Below, one piece after another: positions 7,470-15,084 of a stretch of 28,369 nucleotides of DNA; within the stretch, counting starts at the first letter, position 1; the number at the start of each line of letters is the position of its first letter. Below the pieces are notes generated by a model. That model was not told the origin of the DNA and did no database searches. It saw nothing but the letters and a program-made list of their open reading frames with translations. The DNA is taken from positions 1 to 28,369 of the forward strand of contig CAYLRO010000034.1 in the NCBI GenBank assembly GCA_964386635.1, written 5' to 3'. The position numbers and the translations under genes were made by a program. Source of the stretch: Sabulitectum sp964386635 (GTDB lineage Bacteria > Fermentibacterota > Fermentibacteria > Fermentibacterales > JCC-6).

Positions 7470-9082
7470 ATGTCCTTCCCGCGAAATGATGCCTCAACAA
7501 ATGATGCAAACAGCGGATGGGGTTCAAGTGGTCTGCTTTTAAATTCGGGATGATACTGCACAGCAACAAACCAGGGGTGATTAAGCCTTTCAACCACTTC
7601 AACAAGGGCTCCGTCAGGAGAAAGACCGCTGAGAACCAGTCCTGATTCCTCAAGTTTTTCTCTGTAGCCATTGTTGAATTCGAATCTGTGTCTGTGTCTC
7701 TCATGTATTGTGGTTGAGTGGTATGCTTCTGCGGCTCTGGAACCCTTTTTGAGCTTACAGGGATAAGAGCCCAGCCTCATTGTTCCACCCTTGTTGACAA
7801 TCTTTTTCTGCTCATCCATCAGCGAAATTACAGGATGGGCTGTTTCAGGATCGAATTCTATACTGTTCGCGCCTTCCAGGCCTGCAACATTTCTCGCAGT
7901 TTCGATAACCGCACACTGCATTCCCAGGCAGATTCCCAGGAATGGGATGTTGTTCTCCCTGGCATACTTCACTGCTTCCAGTTTGCCCTCAAGGCCCCGG
8001 TAACCGAAACCGCCGGGAACAAGAATACCGTTTACCTCATCAAGCAGATCTGAGGGATTGTTGTTCTGAAGTTCCTCTGACTCGATGCATTTCAGTCTCA
8101 GATCCAGACCATGCTTGATGGCGCCGTGGGAAAGGGCTTCAAAGATGCTTTTATATGCATCGCGAAGCGCCATATACTTACCCACCACTGCGATCTTAAC
8201 TTTTCCGGAAGCAGGATGAACTGCCCTGCCAACCATGGCTTTCCAGTCATCAAGCTTCAGCTCATTCTCAGGGAGGTTGAATTTCCTGAGAATCAGAGAA
8301 TCAAGACCCTGCTTCGCAAGATCGATGGGAACTTCGTAGATGGAGTTCTTCACATCCTTCTCTTCAATGACTGCTGCTCTTGGAACATTGCAGAAGAGAG
8401 CGAGTTTTTCAAAATGCTCGTCCTCCATTGGCACTTCAGTTCTGCAGATCATTACATCCGGAATAATACCGATGGACCTCATGATTCCTGCTGACTGCTG
8501 TGCAGGTTTTGTTTTCAGCTCACCGGAGGCAGTCAGGTAGGGAAGCAGAGTGAGATGAATAAAAACGGTATTCTCACTTCCCAGTTCCACCCTGAGCTGC
8601 CTTAGAGCTTCAAGGAACGGACTTGATTCAATGTCTCCTGCAGTTCCGCCGATTTCTGTCACGACAATGTCTGCTCCGGTTTCTCTGCATGAGAGAATGG
8701 CTTTCTTTATCTCGTCGGTTACATGGGGAACAACCTGGACAGTGCGCCCCAGGTATCCGCCTTCTCTTTCCTTCTGTATAACCGAAGAGTAGATACGGCC
8801 AGTGGTATAGTTGCTCTGTCTGGAGCAGGTAATTCCGGCGAATCTTTCGTAATGGCCCAGGTCAAGATCGGTCTCAGCGCCGTCGTCGGTTACAAACACC
8901 TCACCATGCTGGTATGGAGACATGGTTCCCGGATCCACATTAAGATAAGGGTCAAGCTTCTGCAAAAAGACTTTGTATCCTCTTTGCTTGAGAAGCAATG
9001 CGACTGAAGCCGCGGTGATCCCCTTGCCCAGGGAGGATACAACTCCACCTGTGATGAATAGATGTTTTACCGTATGGCTCAT
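7466..9082 (-). CDS. pyrG: CTP synthase
   Basis: PyrG aminates UTP to CTP using glutamine and ATP. The N-terminal synthase domain shows 'FITGGVVSSLGKG', 'DPYLNVDPGTMSP' and 'DLDLGHYERF'. The C-terminal class I amidotransferase has its nucleophile cysteine in 'FLGICLGMQC' and the His/Glu pair in 'QYHPEF'. From ATG 9082 the protein is 538 residues, normal for the family. Reading could extend upstream to a TTG at 9118, but the family N terminus (MSHTVKHLFITGG) and an AAAGGAAGG site 10 nt upstream support 9082. It is the first gene of the operon and overlaps purF by ATGA. Confidence 0.98.
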   Translation of the reverse strand: MSHTVKHLFITGGVVSSLGKGITAASVALLLKQRGYKVFLQKLDPYLNVDPGTMSPYQHGEVFVTDDGAETDLDLGHYERFAGITCSRQSNYTTGRIYSSVIQKEREGGYLGRTVQVVPHVTDEIKKAILSCRETGADIVVTEIGGTAGDIESSPFLEALRQLRVELGSENTVFIHLTLLPYLTASGELKTKPAQQSAGIMRSIGIIPDVMICRTEVPMEDEHFEKLALFCNVPRAAVIEEKDVKNSIYEVPIDLAKQGLDSLILRKFNLPENELKLDDWKAMVGRAVHPASGKVKIAVVGKYMALRDAYKSIFEALSHGAIKHGLDLRLKCIESEELQNNNPSDLLDEVNGILVPGGFGYRGLEGKLEAVKYARENNIPFLGICLGMQCAVIETARNVAGLEGANSIEFDPETAHPVISLMDEQKKIVNKGGTMRLGSYPCKLKKGSRAAEAYHSTTIHERHRHRFEFNNGYREKLEESGLVLSGLSPDGALVEVVERLNHPWFVAVQYHPEFKSRPLEPHPLFASFVEASFRGKDI

Positions 9083-9124
9083 GAGAGCATTTCCTTCCTT
9101 TAAGACAATGAAAATCAAAGGAGG

Positions 9125-9153
9125 AATATAGCAAAATGAGCTGGCGATTCGAA
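9125..9153 (-). promoter_or_regulatory. Candidate extended -10 promoter of pyrG-purF-guaA
   Basis: On the minus strand TGC-TATATT (extended -10, with the hexamer at 9125-9130) lies 17 bp from TTCGAA (9148-9153), a poor -35 with three of six matches. The TGN extension could compensate for the weak -35. Transcription would begin near 9118, giving about a 36-nt leader. The -35 abuts the stop codon of the upstream response-regulator gene. No other candidate was seen in the 71-bp gap. Confidence 0.45.
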
Positions 9154-10158
9154 TTAGTTTTGCAGAAATGCAATCTCGGGAATATCCAGAAAAGCTTCTA
9201 CAAGGTCAGGGTCAAACTGCGTACCCTTTTTCAGATGCAGCTCTCGTCTGGCCTCCTCGGTTTCAATGGCAGGTCTGTATGGTCGCTCGGTTATCATGGC
9301 ACTAAAGGCATCACACACAGCAAGAAGTCTGCTCATAAAAGGGATTCCCTCACCGGCGAGACCGTCAGGATACCCGGTTCCGTCGAATTTCTCATGGTGG
9401 TGCCTGACGACTTTTACCACTTCTTCAAGATTGGGCACTGGGCTGAGAATTTCTGCGCTTTTCTCAGAATGGGTCTTCATTATCTTGTACTCAACCCTGG
9501 AAAGAAGCTCTTCCTTCATCAGAATTCTCTCTGGAACTCCTATCTTGCCGATATCGTGCAGTTCACCGGCAATCTTTGCAATCCGGATGTTTTTGTCATC
9601 CATGCCCAGCTTCACCGCCAGCATGACTGCAAATTTCGAAACCTGTTTTGAGTGCTCAAGAGTGTATCCATCCCTTGCTCCTACAGCGGCAGCAAAGCCG
9701 TCAACAGCTGAGAGAAACAGGGCATTACTACGCTCGATCTCTTCAATGTACCTGTCTACCAGATTACTGTAGGAGTCCCTTATTGCAAATGATGAGACAA
9801 CTGCTTCTTGAATCTGCTTTTTTGAGAACGGTTTATGGATAACAAACTGAACTCCCTGAGAAAGAGCAAACCGCACTGCATCCGATGTAACAAAACCCGA
9901 GATAAGAATAAACGGAGCAATGATATGCCTCTCCCTGCACCAGCTGAGAAGATCAATACCGCTTTCAATCCCCGGCATTGCGATATCGCTGATTATTACA
10001 TCTACATCTGAACTTTCAAGGTATTCTTTTGCAGACCCAACTGATTCTGCTGCAACTACATTGATATTCAGCTCAGACAGATATGCGCTGAGGATCTCTC
10101 TTACTGCAGTCTCGTCATCCACTACAAGTACAGTTTTGTCCACGAGAGTACTGTTCAT
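9154..10158 (-). CDS. Response regulator with HD-GYP output domain (cyclic-di-GMP phosphodiesterase candidate)
   Basis: This two-domain signalling protein has 334 residues from ATG 10158. The receiver domain begins 'TVLVVDDE' and carries the phospho-acceptor Asp58 in 'SDIAMPG' and the conserved Lys109 in 'HKPF'. A coiled linker leads into an HD-GYP domain with 'LEHSK', 'ELHDIGKIGVPE' (HD at 201-202), 'RHHHEKFDGTGYPDGL' (GYP at 262-264) and 'DAFSAMITERPYR'. HD-GYP proteins hydrolyse cyclic-di-GMP and sometimes other cyclic dinucleotides; the metal and GYP residues look intact. An in-frame TTG at 10185 would add nine residues. I prefer the ATG with AAAGAGA upstream. No histidine kinase gene is adjacent, so the partner is elsewhere. 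A TTGACC hexamer at 10199-10204 (minus strand) hints at its own promoter, but I see no good -10. Confidence 0.92.
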   Translation of the reverse strand: MNSTLVDKTVLVVDDETAVREILSAYLSELNINVVAAESVGSAKEYLESSDVDVIISDIAMPGIESGIDLLSWCRERHIIAPFILISGFVTSDAVRFALSQGVQFVIHKPFSKKQIQEAVVSSFAIRDSYSNLVDRYIEEIERSNALFLSAVDGFAAAVGARDGYTLEHSKQVSKFAVMLAVKLGMDDKNIRIAKIAGELHDIGKIGVPERILMKEELLSRVEYKIMKTHSEKSAEILSPVPNLEEVVKVVRHHHEKFDGTGYPDGLAGEGIPFMSRLLAVCDAFSAMITERPYRPAIETEEARRELHLKKGTQFDPDLVEAFLDIPEIAFLQN

Positions 10159-10218
10159 TACTTTGTCTCTTTCATCTGTTAACAATAAGGGAAAAACAGG
10201 TCAACAGGAACCAGTATC

Positions 10219-10935
10219 CTACATTTCACCATTCAGTACATTCCTGACAAGCGCTATTTCCTCGGTGGACGTTCCAGGAGCAGCCGGCGGCACAATATCA
10301 CTGGTGTCTCTCCCGGCAGGCTGCTGCTTTGAGAAAGAACCGTGAATCCATCCACATCCTGTATGGTTTACTATCTGAGCAGCATTTTCGCTGGTAATCC
10401 CGGAACCGGGGAGTATATCCAGCCGGTGGCCATACTCTCTGTTCAGATCCCTTATCACATCCATCCCCCTGAAAGCGGTGGATTCTCCTCCTGAGGTCAG
10501 TATCCTGTTCAGACCGTGGTCAGCAATGAACTCAGCGGCTCTGAACACATCCGGTGCAAGGTCAAATGCTCTACTGAAAACAAGTTCAACACCTGGAAAT
10601 TCTTTTCTTACTTCAGATACAAACTGAAGATCGATCTCCCGGGATTGGAGCAGAGCACCAAACACAATACCAGTGGCTCCCATGTCCAGGAACAGCTGCA
10701 TATCCCTGAGCATGGATCTCTTCTCGGCAGGTGTATAAATAAAATCTCCGGACCGGGGGCGTACCATTACCAGAACAGGAATCGAAACAGACTCTACTAC
10801 TTCATCCACAACACCTGCAGATGGTGAAATGCCGCCCACCTCAAGAGCACTGTTCAGCTCCAGTCTTGAAGCTCCGGCTTTAAAGGCTCTCAGTGAGTCA
10901 CCTATGGACCCGGTACATACCTCTATGCCTGTCAT
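10219..10935 (-). CDS. cutC: CutC-family protein
   Basis: This 238-residue TIM-barrel protein belongs to the CutC family. The family was first linked to copper tolerance, but its biochemical role is unsettled. Family segments are visible in order: 'IEVCTGSIGDSLRAF', 'ASRLELNSALEVGGISPS', 'VMVRPRSGDFIYT', 'GIVFGALL', 'RAFDLAP', 'RILTSGGEST' and 'ILPGSGITSENA'. The histidine usually found before RAFD (HRAFD) is serine here (SRAFD). The reading frame is open far upstream through the EamA gene. ATG 10935 matches the conserved CutC N terminus and forms an ATGA overlap with the eamA stop, so I set the start there. Confidence 0.88.
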   Translation of the reverse strand: MTGIEVCTGSIGDSLRAFKAGASRLELNSALEVGGISPSAGVVDEVVESVSIPVLVMVRPRSGDFIYTPAEKRSMLRDMQLFLDMGATGIVFGALLQSREIDLQFVSEVRKEFPGVELVFSRAFDLAPDVFRAAEFIADHGLNRILTSGGESTAFRGMDVIRDLNREYGHRLDILPGSGITSENAAQIVNHTGCGWIHGSFSKQQPAGRDTSDIVPPAAPGTSTEEIALVRNVLNGEM

Positions 10936-11810
10936 AGCAGATCCGCCTTTCTGAAGTGTTTTTCCATAACTATTCCCAAAACAACCAGCAAAAGGCCGCT
11001 GACAGTGGAAATGGCGATTTTCTCCCTTACAACCAGAGCAATGGGTAAAAGAGCCAGAAAAGGAGTAAGAAAAATCAGGCTTCCGACAGTTGCCGCAGAC
11101 GCAGCTTTTTTCAGAGCGGTGTTCCACATCACATAGGTGATGCCCATTTCGAATACACCAGTATACAGAAGCCATGGGGCAGCTTCTCCAGCTCCATGAA
11201 AGCTTTCTCCTGACAGCAATCCATAAATACCCAGGTAAACAGATCCGAAAGCGAAACACATAAGGAGAACCGAGTTTGTGTCTCCTGTGCTTCTGGTATT
11301 AAGTAACCAGTAAACCGCCCAGATCACAGTACTGAGAATCGCAAGCAGAAGTGGTTCGATCGGAATCTCAAGAGTGCTTCTCCCGAAAAGAGACATGAGA
11401 GCCACACCGGAAAAACTGAGAAAAATCCCGGCAAAACCCCCTGAAGAAATACGCTGTCCCAGTAATGGAATTGCAAGCAGAACAAGAACAACCGGCCACA
11501 GATAATTAACTGCCATGGCAATTTGAGCCGGTAGTCCGTTGTATGCGTGAAGAAGAACGAGGTAATAGCCGAATGGGTTCAACAACCCGAGAAGTGCTCC
11601 CTCTCGGATACTGCTGCGCTGAAGCCTTTTCTTCCTGGCAAAAAGAAGAGCTGCAAGAACAAAAGTGGAGATAATAGAGCCAGATGTAACTACACACCAA
11701 GGAGACACAGACCTCAGAGCTTCCTTGAAAGCAGTGGCTGCAAGGGACCAGAATACAACTGCCGCCAGTGCAAGAAGTATCGCTGTTCTGTCAGATCTGT
11801 TTCTCTCCAT
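10932..11810 (-). CDS. EamA/DMT-superfamily transporter
   Basis: This 292-residue inner-membrane protein has ten predicted helices arranged as two EamA repeats. The first repeat begins at 'AVVFWSLAATAFKEALR'; the second begins near 'LAILSTVIWAVYWLLNT' and ends 'GLLLVVLGIVM'. Members of this superfamily export or import small metabolites such as amino acids or their derivatives; the substrate here is unknown. ATG 11810 is preceded by the near-perfect Shine-Dalgarno GGAGGTGA, which rules out the in-frame start ten codons upstream. It overlaps cutC by 4 bp, so the two are coupled. Its promoter must lie in the shared gap with nrdD. Confidence 0.88.
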   Translation of the reverse strand: MERNRSDRTAILLALAAVVFWSLAATAFKEALRSVSPWCVVTSGSIISTFVLAALLFARKKRLQRSSIREGALLGLLNPFGYYLVLLHAYNGLPAQIAMAVNYLWPVVLVLLAIPLLGQRISSGGFAGIFLSFSGVALMSLFGRSTLEIPIEPLLLAILSTVIWAVYWLLNTRSTGDTNSVLLMCFAFGSVYLGIYGLLSGESFHGAGEAAPWLLYTGVFEMGITYVMWNTALKKAASAATVGSLIFLTPFLALLPIALVVREKIAISTVSGLLLVVLGIVMEKHFRKADLL

Positions 11811-11957
11811 GATCACCTCCCGTATAAACCCTTGCAACATACGGATTTTTGTGTTTTGGAGCCAGCAGAATAGTACAGCAGCCTGAAGCGGTAAATTCTG
11901 AGGCTTATTGCGTTAAGATGTACTGATTTGCGTATTTGCTTGTGAAATAAGGGGATG

Positions 11958-11973
11958 TGTCAATATATGGTTG
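11958..11973 (+). promoter_or_regulatory. NrdR-box-like site 1
   Basis: TGTCAATATATGGTTG keeps the CAATATAT core of the NrdR consensus (ACACWATATATWGTGT) but matches poorly at both ends; I count about 9 of 16. Its value comes from spacing: its centre is exactly 31 bp, three helical turns, from site 2. That is the paired arrangement known for NrdR boxes in front of ribonucleotide reductase operons. Confidence 0.6.
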
Positions 11974-11988
11974 TCCCGGCTGCGAAAA

Positions 11989-12004
11989 ACACTACATATT
12001 GTGG
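11989..12004 (+). promoter_or_regulatory. NrdR box 2
   Basis: ACACTACATATTGTGG differs from the palindromic NrdR consensus at only a few positions, keeping the ACAC arm, the A/T core and GTG. It lies about 108 bp upstream of the nrdD start. NrdR is the zinc-ribbon/ATP-cone repressor of bacterial ribonucleotide reductase genes; no nrdR gene is in this window. Confidence 0.75.
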
Positions 12005-12112
12005 TTCTCGGCTTGCGTGTCTATCTGTGGTTTGTTATTGTCGCCACACGGGAGTCGCTGTTACGAACTGCCATTGAGCAGTGCTGAGGATAGGGGGGGG
12101 TTGAGCTGCTAT

Positions 12113-14230
12113 ATGGACTGGCTAGTAAGAAAACGAAACGGTAAAGTTGTTTCCTACCGGAAGTCGAGAATAGAGAGTGCCATAGATCGTGCTCTGAAGT
12201 CCTCGGAGACGAAAGGCTCCAGCAGAGAGATGGCAGATCAGGTGGAAGCTGCTCTCTACATGAACTTTTTCAAACCTGGATCAATCCCTACAATAGAACA
12301 GATACAGGACTTCATTGAGGAAACATTTGTCCTGAGAAAACTCACAGCTGCAGCCAGACAATTTATTCTTTACAGAGAAAAACGGAACGAAGCCAGAGAG
12401 GTCACCGCCATATTCAAAGGCATGGATCATCTGGTGGGGGATTACATTTGCCAGCAGGACTGGAGGGTAAACGAGAACTCCAACATGAACTACAGTCTTC
12501 AGGGGCTTAATTTCTACCTCTCCAGCTCAATAACTGCCAGATACTGGCTGTCGAAAATCTATACACCGGGCATAAAGGAATACCAGGACAACGGCGACAT
12601 GCACATTCATGATCTTGGAATCCTGGGACCGTACTGCGTCGGATGGGACCTGATGGAGCTTCTTCAAGGCGGGTTCCTCGGCGCCAGAGGCAAAATCGAA
12701 TCCAAACCGGCCTCTCACCTGAGAACAGCTCTGGGACAGGTTGTCAACTTCTTCTACACCCTTCAGGGAGAGGCTGCCGGAGCCCAGGCTTTCAGCAATT
12801 TTGACACCCTTATGGCGCCTTTCATAAGGCATGATAATCTTTCTTTTGAAAAAGTAAAACAGTGCCTTCAGGAGTTTCTCTTCAATGTGAACATTCCCAC
12901 AAGGGTTGGATTCCAGACACCGTTCACAAACATCACCATGGATCTCAGGGTTCCGTCCACCCACAAGGATCTTCCTGTGATTATAGGGGGAAAACCTCAG
13001 CCTGAGACCTATGGCAACTACCAGCATGAAATGAATATTTTCAACAGAGCATTCAGCGAGCTTATGATGGCGGGAGATGCAAAGGGCAGGATATTCACCT
13101 TCCCAATCCCCACATACAATCTTACATCGGATTTTGACTGGGATGATGACGAACTGCAGCCTCTCTGGGAGATGACCGGCAAATACGGTATTCCCTATTT
13201 CAGTAATTTCGTGAATTCCGATATGAATCCTGAAGACTCCCGTTCCATGTGCTGTCGGCTTCGCCTTGACAACAGGAAGCTTAAAGCCAGAGGAGGCGGG
13301 TTGTTCGGTTCCAATCCTCTCACAGGTTCAATAGGCGTTGTTACTGTAAACATTCCAAGAATGGCGCTGGTTACAAGAGGCGACGAGGATGCTTTTTTCC
13401 AGAGGCTCAGTTCAGTGATGGAAGCAGCAAGAGAATCTCTGGAGCTTAAGCGCAATTTTGTTGAAGAACTCACAGAAAGAGGTCTTTATCCCTACACCCG
13501 CTACTACCTCAGACATGTGAGGAAAGAAGCCGGGGCATACTGGGCCAACCACTTCAGCACCATAGGCCTTATAGGAATGAACGAAGGAGCACTGAATGCC
13601 ATCGGAACCGGCATTGCATCTCCGGAGGGCAAGAAATGGTCTCTGAAAGTTCTTGAATTCATGAGGAAAAAACTTGAAGAATTTCAGGTGGAAACCGGGC
13701 ATCTTTACAATCTGGAAGCTTCACCTGCTGAAGGAGCCAGCTACAGGCTGGCCAACAAAGACCGGAAACAGTTCCCTGACGCAGCACACCAGGGAGTTTC
13801 AAACCCTTACTACACCAACTCAGTACATCTTCCTGTAAATACTCCTACGGATGTCTACAGTCTTCTCAAACACCAGGATGAACTGCAGACCATGTTCACC
13901 GGGGGAACAGTGGTTCACATCTTCCTGGGAGAAGCTATTAACGACTGGAAGATGGTCAGGGAACTGGTAAAAAAGATAGTGCACAACTTCAAGCTGCCCT
14001 ATTTCAGTATCACGCCGACTTTCAGCATATGCCCGGTTCACGGATACATAGCAGGAGAGCATTTTCAATGCCCCTACCCGCACACTGATGAGGAAATCAG
14101 CCAGTTCGGAGAACTGGTGGAGATAAACGGAGAGCTTCCGGAAGGAAGCTATAGAAACATTGAAGAATCTGAAAACATGGAAGAAGAACCGTCTCTCTTC
14201 CTCAGCATTGAAAAGGTGGATGTTGTATGA
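12113..14230 (+). CDS. nrdD: Anaerobic (class III) ribonucleoside-triphosphate reductase, large chain lacking the glycyl-radical domain
   Basis: NrdD reduces ribonucleoside triphosphates to deoxynucleotides without oxygen. From ATG 12113 the protein has 705 residues. It has an N-terminal ATP cone (about residues 1-95, starting 'DWLVRKRNGKVVSYRKSRI'), the ten-stranded barrel with 'GFQTPFTNITMDL', and the active-site loop 'SRSMCCRLRLD' with Cys380/Cys381, where the thiyl-radical cysteine is expected. Near the end, 'ICPVHGYIAGEHFQCP' sits where most relatives have a CxxC...CxxC zinc site. The chain then stops without the RVxGY glycyl-radical motif. That motif is encoded by the next gene, which overlaps by ATGA. 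The start is uncertain: an in-frame TTG at 12101 directly after the G8 run is possible. Expected regulators are NrdR (two upstream sites) and dATP/ATP through the cone. Confidence 0.93.
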   Translation: MDWLVRKRNGKVVSYRKSRIESAIDRALKSSETKGSSREMADQVEAALYMNFFKPGSIPTIEQIQDFIEETFVLRKLTAAARQFILYREKRNEAREVTAIFKGMDHLVGDYICQQDWRVNENSNMNYSLQGLNFYLSSSITARYWLSKIYTPGIKEYQDNGDMHIHDLGILGPYCVGWDLMELLQGGFLGARGKIESKPASHLRTALGQVVNFFYTLQGEAAGAQAFSNFDTLMAPFIRHDNLSFEKVKQCLQEFLFNVNIPTRVGFQTPFTNITMDLRVPSTHKDLPVIIGGKPQPETYGNYQHEMNIFNRAFSELMMAGDAKGRIFTFPIPTYNLTSDFDWDDDELQPLWEMTGKYGIPYFSNFVNSDMNPEDSRSMCCRLRLDNRKLKARGGGLFGSNPLTGSIGVVTVNIPRMALVTRGDEDAFFQRLSSVMEAARESLELKRNFVEELTERGLYPYTRYYLRHVRKEAGAYWANHFSTIGLIGMNEGALNAIGTGIASPEGKKWSLKVLEFMRKKLEEFQVETGHLYNLEASPAEGASYRLANKDRKQFPDAAHQGVSNPYYTNSVHLPVNTPTDVYSLLKHQDELQTMFTGGTVVHIFLGEAINDWKMVRELVKKIVHNFKLPYFSITPTFSICPVHGYIAGEHFQCPYPHTDEEISQFGELVEINGELPEGSYRNIEESENMEEEPSLFLSIEKVDVV

Positions 14231-14379
14231 GCGATGAAGTGAGAACTGTCAAGGCAGTCAAGGCTGAAGTTTACTCCAGAGTTGTTGGATACTACAGGCC
14301 TGTGCAGGACTGGAACAGGGGCAAGAAGGAAGAGTTCAGCCAGAGACAGTACATAGAGATAAAGACAGAAACGGTTTGA
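14227..14379 (+). CDS. Stand-alone glycyl-radical domain of anaerobic ribonucleotide reductase
   Basis: This 50-residue protein is essentially the C-terminal tip of NrdD. Residues 14-35 read EVYSRVVGYY then RPVQDWNRGKKE, the conserved glycyl-radical segment of class III reductases, with the radical expected on Gly21. After it comes 'EFSQRQYIEIK', the usual tail of the family. Its ATG overlaps the nrdD stop (ATGA), and AGGTGG lies 7 nt upstream (14214-14219), so it has its own ribosome-binding site and is probably made by coupled re-initiation. nrdG starts 3 bp later. It should assemble with the large chain to form the active enzyme, comparable in principle to the spare-part protein GrcA/YfiD of pyruvate formate-lyase. 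A sequencing indel splitting one gene is the main alternative. Confidence 0.85.
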   Translation: MSDEVRTVKAVKAEVYSRVVGYYRPVQDWNRGKKEEFSQRQYIEIKTETV

Positions 14380-14382
14380 TCG

Positions 14383-15084
14383 TTGATCCGTTCCATTCAG
14401 GGTACCAGCCTTATAGAGTACCCCGGAAAGATATCCGCTGTACTTTTTTCTGCGGGATGTAATCTGGCATGCCCATTCTGCCACAATCCTGATCTTGTTA
14501 ACGTAGACCTTCTGGACGGAGAGTACAGCCTGAATCATACCGATGTTCTCAGAGAACTGGGAGAACGTCAGGGATTTATTGATGCTGTAGTTCTCACCGG
14601 TGGAGAGCCTCTTCTTTACCCTGAGAACATTGATCTTCTAAGAAGGATCAAGGAAGAAACACTTCTCTCTGTGAAACTGGATACCAACGGAACATTTCCT
14701 GAAAGACTGGAAGCTGCTCTTGAGTTCACTGATTTTGTGGCAATGGACCTGAAGTCCAGTCCGGACAAGTACATTGCTGCAACAGGTGGCAGAGCGGGAT
14801 TCGGCAACGTTCGCCGGAGCGGAAAACTGCTCATGAGTCAGAACAGCTGCCAGTACGAGTTCAGATCCACTATGGTTCCCGGAATAATTGATGAGGATGA
14901 CGTTCTCACACTGCTGAGAGAGTTCAGCCCCGGCAAGATTAAGCGGTATGCTCTTCAGAGATTCCGCTCTGAAAATACTCTCTCTCCCGAACTGCGTAAT
15001 CTGTCAGCATACCCCAGTGGCTATCTTGAAGGCATTGCTGCAAAGATGACTGAAAGAGTTGAAAACATTCAGCTTCGTATCTGA
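14383..15084 (+). CDS. nrdG: Anaerobic ribonucleotide reductase activating protein (radical SAM)
   Basis: This 233-residue radical-SAM enzyme uses S-adenosylmethionine and a [4Fe-4S] cluster to put the glycyl radical on the reductase. The cluster motif is C26-x3-C30-x2-C33 in 'GCNLACPFCHNP', preceded by 'SLIEYPGKISAVLFSAG', which is typical of NrdG. The SAM-binding 'LTGGEPLL' and 'LDTNG' motifs follow. The size fits the longer NrdG form rather than the roughly 150-residue E. coli form. It starts with TTG 3 bp after the glycyl-domain gene; no ATG fits, and the ribosome-binding site is weak, so it may be coupled to the gene before it. Its natural target is the 50-residue protein encoded immediately upstream. 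The 3' end overlaps the convergent ThiF-like gene by 16 bp. Confidence 0.93.
   Translation: MIRSIQGTSLIEYPGKISAVLFSAGCNLACPFCHNPDLVNVDLLDGEYSLNHTDVLRELGERQGFIDAVVLTGGEPLLYPENIDLLRRIKEETLLSVKLDTNGTFPERLEAALEFTDFVAMDLKSSPDKYIAATGGRAGFGNVRRSGKLLMSQNSCQYEFRSTMVPGIIDEDDVLTLLREFSPGKIKRYALQRFRSENTLSPELRNLSAYPSGYLEGIAAKMTERVENIQLRI

Larger units (their letters stand above)
11811..12112. other. Divergent intergenic region between eamA and nrdD
   Basis: This 302-bp gap holds the leaders of two divergent operons. The left end carries the eamA Shine-Dalgarno. The middle carries two NrdR-box-like sites at 11958-11973 and 11989-12004. The right end carries a run of eight G at 12093-12100, just upstream of nrdD. 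The nrdD reading frame stays open back to 11957, but that extension (rich in Cys, Trp and Tyr) does not look like a ribonucleotide reductase N terminus and would place the NrdR sites inside coding sequence. I found no RNA gene and no convincing -35/-10 pair. Confidence 0.6.

Noticed and set aside
10936..11259. Upstream extension of the CutC reading frame
   Set aside because: It runs antiphase through the EamA coding region and has a Cys/His/Arg-rich composition typical of an out-of-frame reading. CutC homology begins at ATG 10935.
12018..12033. A third NrdR-like box
   Set aside because: The match is weak (about 9 of 16) and the spacing to site 2 is 29 bp rather than 31 bp.
11957..12112. N-terminal extension of NrdD by 52 residues in the same frame
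   Set aside because: The extension has no resemblance to an ATP-cone N terminus, is rich in Cys/Trp/Tyr, and would put both NrdR-like sites inside coding sequence. The conserved family start lies at 12113.
14205..14232. Programmed -1 frameshift fusing NrdD to the glycyl-radical domain
   Set aside because: There is no classical slippery heptamer and no obvious downstream structure. The small gene has its own Shine-Dalgarno and ATG, so re-initiation is the simpler reading. A slip on the short A run at 14211-14214 cannot be fully excluded.
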